DNA from: Clostridia bacterium | GTDB taxonomy: Bacteria; Bacillota; Clostridia; Oscillospirales; Acutalibacteraceae | NCBI GenBank assembly: GCA_017414725.1 | Contig: JAFQKZ010000024.1 | Span: forward strand, 1 to 9,399 | Reading direction: 5' to 3' | Length of the DNA: 9,399 nucleotides | Shown here: positions 6,781 to 9,399 of the stretch, one piece after another | How positions within the stretch are numbered: position 1 is the stretch's first letter | Layout: every line of letters starts with the position of its first letter | Made by a program: the position numbers and the translations under genes | The notes under the pieces: model-generated | The model's database searches: none | The model's input: only the letters and a program-made list of their open reading frames with translations | What the model was told of the DNA's origin: nothing

Positions 6781-8924
6781 TGTTTATATTTTCCGTTTAA
6801 TTTCATTAGATCTTCATGTTTGCCGCGTTCTACAACAGAACCTTTATCTAATACTATAATTTCATCACAGTCTCTGATAGTAGAAAGTCTGTGAGCTATG
6901 ACTATACATGTACATCCGGCTTTTCTTACGTTTTCCATTACAAGATGTTCGGTCTTGGCGTCAAGAGCTGACGTCGCTTCGTCCAGAATTATAATACTTG
7001 GTTCCTGAGCAAGTGCACGAGCTATTTCTATTCTCTGGCACTGACCGCCCGAAAAATCTTTTCCGCCTTCGCTCAAAACATGATTATAACCGTCAGGTCT
7101 GCTTACTATACTTTCATGAATATCAGAATCTTTTGCGGCCATTATTACTGCAAAATCTTCAATACTCTCGTCCCACATTTTAATATTATTTTTAATAGTA
7201 TCATGGAACATAACTTTGTCTTGGTCGACTATTGCAACAGAACTATGGAATCTATACGGATCTATTTCGTCTTTCGTTTTACCGTCAAAAGTTATTTTTC
7301 CGGACCAAGGTTTATATAATCCCGTTACTAACTTTGCAATTGTAGACTTACCACTACCGCTTCCTCCGATTATAGCTACCCAAGAGCCGGGCTTTAAATC
7401 TACACTAAAATCTTGAATTAACGGAGCGCTTAATCTGCCGTAGCCAAAAGTAATATTATCTATTTTCACTTCGCCACGTAATTTTCTCTCTTTTTCTTTT
7501 TCAGAACAATTTTCTTCGATTTTTATCTCTTCGTTTACATCAGTAGGATAATCAAGAACGTCTTCAACGCGTTCCATATCGCATCTCATGCTTACGAAAT
7601 TACTGTAAATATCTACTATTTCGTCAATCGGCTCCAAGAAACTACTCAAGAACGACTGGAACGCCATTAACATACCGATTGTAAACTCGCCGTGTATTAT
7701 TAAATACACTCCCGAGAACAACAGAATCATATCGGCGATGGTACTGATAAACGACGGAATTGCCCCAAAATACTGAGTAAATCTTGAAATATTTACGTTG
7801 TCATTATTTTGCTTCGCGAAAAATCCTGCCCATCTCTCAAAATATCCGCTCTCAGCTCCCGTAGATTTTATAGTCTCGATCATTTCGAATCCTGTATAAG
7901 TAACACTTAAGATCTTTCCCTGATTTGGCGCAGCAGCTCTCTGATAATCTAACATTTTGTTTGAAGAATATCTCGCGATTAACATGTTTAATACTGTCGC
8001 TCCAACGCCTATTAAAGTAAGCACCCAGCTGTATTTCAACATGAAAAATAAATAAAAGAACATGGATATTATTTTTATGAACATCGGCGCTATTTGTTTA
8101 ATTAAAGTAAGTGCGATTGTAGCCGTTGATTCTTGTCTTGAGACTATATCTCCTATATATCTCTGGGAGAAAAATTCTAACGGTAATCTCAAAACATGCC
8201 ACATAAACTTAGAACTTGAAGTTACCGCAAATTTACCCTCGATTTTTAGCCAATATATAGACTGCACGACTTCGATTAATACTTGTACGAGCATTACTAT
8301 AATCATAATAGTCAAAAACGGCCGGAACCATTCCGGATTTGACCCGGACAATAAATTATCCAAGAATATTCTGTTAAATACCGGAGATAACATGCCTAAC
8401 ACAGAAAGTCCGGTACTGATAGCCATTGCCAATAAAAACGGCTTTAAAGCTCCTTTTAAACATCTTTTCGCAAAAGTTAAAACACTTTTTTGTTTGCCCT
8501 CAGGTTTAAACTCTTCTGTAGGCTCAAAAGTTAACGCAATTCCTGTAAAACTCTGGTCAAATTCTTCCAGACTTACAACTCTACGGCCTGACGCCGGGTC
8601 GTTCAAATATATTTTTCCACGTTCAAAATCAAATCCTGTTAATACAACAAAATGATTGAAATTCCAATGAATTATTGCCGGCAATGGCAATGCATCAAGA
8701 CTTGCCGGTTCAAGCTTATATCCTGCGGCTTTAAAGCCATAAGATCGTCCGGCGTTTAATATATTTTTTGCGATACTACCGTCACGCGAAACTCCACAGT
8801 CTGCACGAACTTGTGTCAACGGTATCCATTTTTTATAATACGCTGCTATCATGCATAAACACGCAGCTCCACATTCCAGAGCTTCCATTTGCATAATCAC
8901 AGGTACTTTACAAGTCTTAGCCAA
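6762..8924 (-). CDS. NHLM-type peptidase/ABC transporter with C39 domain (ABC1)
   Basis: Peptidase-containing ABC exporter (720 aa; NHLM_micro_ABC1, TIGR03796 from memory) that removes the leader from a double-glycine-type precursor peptide and exports the core. Layout: a cytoplasmic C39 peptidase (about 7-130) with Gln12, Cys18 in ECGAACL (17-23), His91 in WNFNHFVVL (87-95) and Asp109 in LNDPASGRR (107-115), so the triad and oxyanion Gln are intact. EEFDQSFTGIALTFEP (120-135) follows. About six membrane segments lie near 163-183, 203-223, 275-295, 298-316, 386-409 and 416-434. The nucleotide-binding domain has Walker A GGSGSGKST (520-528), Q-loop Gln568, signature FSGGQ (624-628), Walker B IILDEATSALD (645-655) and His678. 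The start is TTG at 8924-8922: an in-frame TGA at 8933-8931 blocks anything further up, and the next Met (residue 11) would cut into the peptidase. It begins 45 bases after the HlyD stop and is followed 28 bases later by ABC2. Confidence 0.95.
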   Translation of the reverse strand: MAKTCKVPVIMQMEALECGAACLCMIAAYYKKWIPLTQVRADCGVSRDGSIAKNILNAGRSYGFKAAGYKLEPASLDALPLPAIIHWNFNHFVVLTGFDFERGKIYLNDPASGRRVVSLEEFDQSFTGIALTFEPTEEFKPEGKQKSVLTFAKRCLKGALKPFLLAMAISTGLSVLGMLSPVFNRIFLDNLLSGSNPEWFRPFLTIMIIVMLVQVLIEVVQSIYWLKIEGKFAVTSSSKFMWHVLRLPLEFFSQRYIGDIVSRQESTATIALTLIKQIAPMFIKIISMFFYLFFMLKYSWVLTLIGVGATVLNMLIARYSSNKMLDYQRAAAPNQGKILSVTYTGFEMIETIKSTGAESGYFERWAGFFAKQNNDNVNISRFTQYFGAIPSFISTIADMILLFSGVYLIIHGEFTIGMLMAFQSFLSSFLEPIDEIVDIYSNFVSMRCDMERVEDVLDYPTDVNEEIKIEENCSEKEKERKLRGEVKIDNITFGYGRLSAPLIQDFSVDLKPGSWVAIIGGSGSGKSTIAKLVTGLYKPWSGKITFDGKTKDEIDPYRFHSSVAIVDQDKVMFHDTIKNNIKMWDESIEDFAVIMAAKDSDIHESIVSRPDGYNHVLSEGGKDFSGGQCQRIEIARALAQEPSIIILDEATSALDAKTEHLVMENVRKAGCTCIVIAHRLSTIRDCDEIIVLDKGSVVERGKHEDLMKLNGKYKQLVITE

Positions 8925-8930
8925 TTTAAA

Positions 8931-8935
8931 TCACC
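8931..8935 (-). promoter_or_regulatory. Ribosome site for the TTG start of ABC1
   Basis: On the - strand GGTGA(T) lies six bases before the TTG at 8924. It matches the downstream half of the extended Shine-Dalgarno AGGAGGTGATC. It also contains the in-frame TGA that rules out longer versions of the protein. The nearby ATG at 8937-8935 is out of frame with ABC1. Confidence 0.5.
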
Positions 8936-8969
8936 ATCTTTCTGTTTTTTACATATTTTATATAAAAAT

Positions 8970-9399
8970 TTATTTATTAAATATCAATGATGAAAGTTTT
9001 GTCTGACCGACGATCGCAGAAATATCGCACATTGCGCCTTCAACTATTTCTATATTTCTACCGGCTTCAGTTGACCAATCTCCCAAAGTCATCTCAATTT
9101 CCACCGCATTTTGTTTATTATATAAAATCTCTGCGACTAGTGGGTACACAGTTTGGGTTTCTTTTATCTTACTCGCTATAGAATAGTCTGTGACTATATC
9201 TGTTCCGATTGAAGTAATTTTTCCGGTAATATACCCAAACTCTTCTCTTTCGGCATACTCAGGCGAAATCTGAACTTCCATGCCTTCTTTCAATCTTCTG
9301 CTTGTGCCGATCGGAACGTAACTATAGACTCTTATTTGATTATCATAATTCTCAGCTATAGCGCCTGTTAAATTTACAGTTTTCGGAACCGTGCCGCAA
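8970..9399 (-). CDS. HlyD-like NHLM secretion adaptor, C-terminal part (cut by window edge)
   Basis: C-terminal 142 residues of a membrane-fusion/adaptor protein; the reading frame stays open to the right edge, so the N-terminal membrane anchor and coiled-coil region are out of view. Reading upstream of the TTG at 9293 in the same frame gives continuous protein including IRVYSYVPIG and SRRLKEGMEVQIS, so 9293 is an internal codon and not the start. The segment LKEGMEVQISPEY followed by EEFGYITGKITSIG is the hallmark of NHLM_micro_HlyD (TIGR03794, from memory), and GDWSTEAG followed by EGAMCDISAIVG fits the final beta-barrel. The role inferred from the family is to link the ABC transporter to the outside of the membrane and guide the peptide. 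It lies 45 bases before the C39-ABC gene, in the order HlyD, ABC1, ABC2 typical of these loci. The promoter and the rest of the operon are beyond the right edge. Confidence 0.87.
   Translation of the reverse strand, partial: CGTVPKTVNLTGAIAENYDNQIRVYSYVPIGTSRRLKEGMEVQISPEYAEREEFGYITGKITSIGTDIVTDYSIASKIKETQTVYPLVAEILYNKQNAVEIEMTLGDWSTEAGRNIEIVEGAMCDISAIVGQTKLSSLIFNK

Noticed and set aside
8062..8655. Open frame of 197 codons on the + strand inside ABC1
   Set aside because: It lies wholly antisense to the confidently identified ABC1 membrane domain, has no family motif, and reads like the mirror of a real gene.
9291..9293. TTG as a start codon for a 107-residue stand-alone protein at the right edge
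   Set aside because: The same frame continues without a stop to the window edge, with adaptor-like sequence, so this is the tail of a longer HlyD-type gene.

Overview
The window looks like chromosomal DNA from an AT-rich member of the Bacillota, most likely an uncultured gut-type Clostridia (Oscillospiraceae/Ruminococcaceae-like). This is an inference. It rests on the very A/T-rich codon use, the strong Shine-Dalgarno sites (AGGAG types), the DUF1934-argS gene pair, and a glutamate racemase with the CGTV-type active-site loop that I recall from that clade. No rRNA, tRNA, insertion sequence, CRISPR array or phage gene was seen.

Left half (about 1-4511, + strand): a tight co-directional run of five housekeeping genes. 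They are D-alanine--D-alanine ligase (ddl), glutamate racemase (murI), a DUF1934 (YwiB-like) protein, arginyl-tRNA synthetase (argS) and a HINT-type HIT hydrolase. Gaps are 1-34 bases, and DUF1934 overlaps argS by 14 bases, so one operon is likely. ddl and murI supply the D-amino acids of peptidoglycan (the D-Ala-D-Ala dipeptide and D-Glu). argS charges tRNA-Arg. The HIT protein hydrolyses nucleoside phosphoramidates and could clean up adenylate-type by-products. The DUF1934 gene appears to lack a standard start codon at its best-supported start (ATT).

Middle (4512-4564): a short convergent intergenic region holding one 11-bp hairpin with T-rich tracts on both sides. It can serve as terminator for both strands.

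Right half (4565-9399, - strand, read right to left): the last three genes of a peptide-export operon of the NHLM (nitrile hydratase leader microcin) type. They are the C-terminal part of an HlyD-like periplasmic/extracytoplasmic adaptor (cut by the right edge), a C39 peptidase-ABC transporter (ABC1) with an intact Cys-His-Asp triad, and a second ABC transporter (ABC2) with a non-peptidase N-terminal domain. Together they should cut the leader from a ribosomally made, double-glycine-type precursor and export the mature peptide. The precursor and any maturation enzyme are not in the window. Because the terminator follows ABC2 directly, they should lie beyond the right edge, upstream of the HlyD gene. 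Genes cover almost the whole window, and no stretch over 300 bases lacks a gene.
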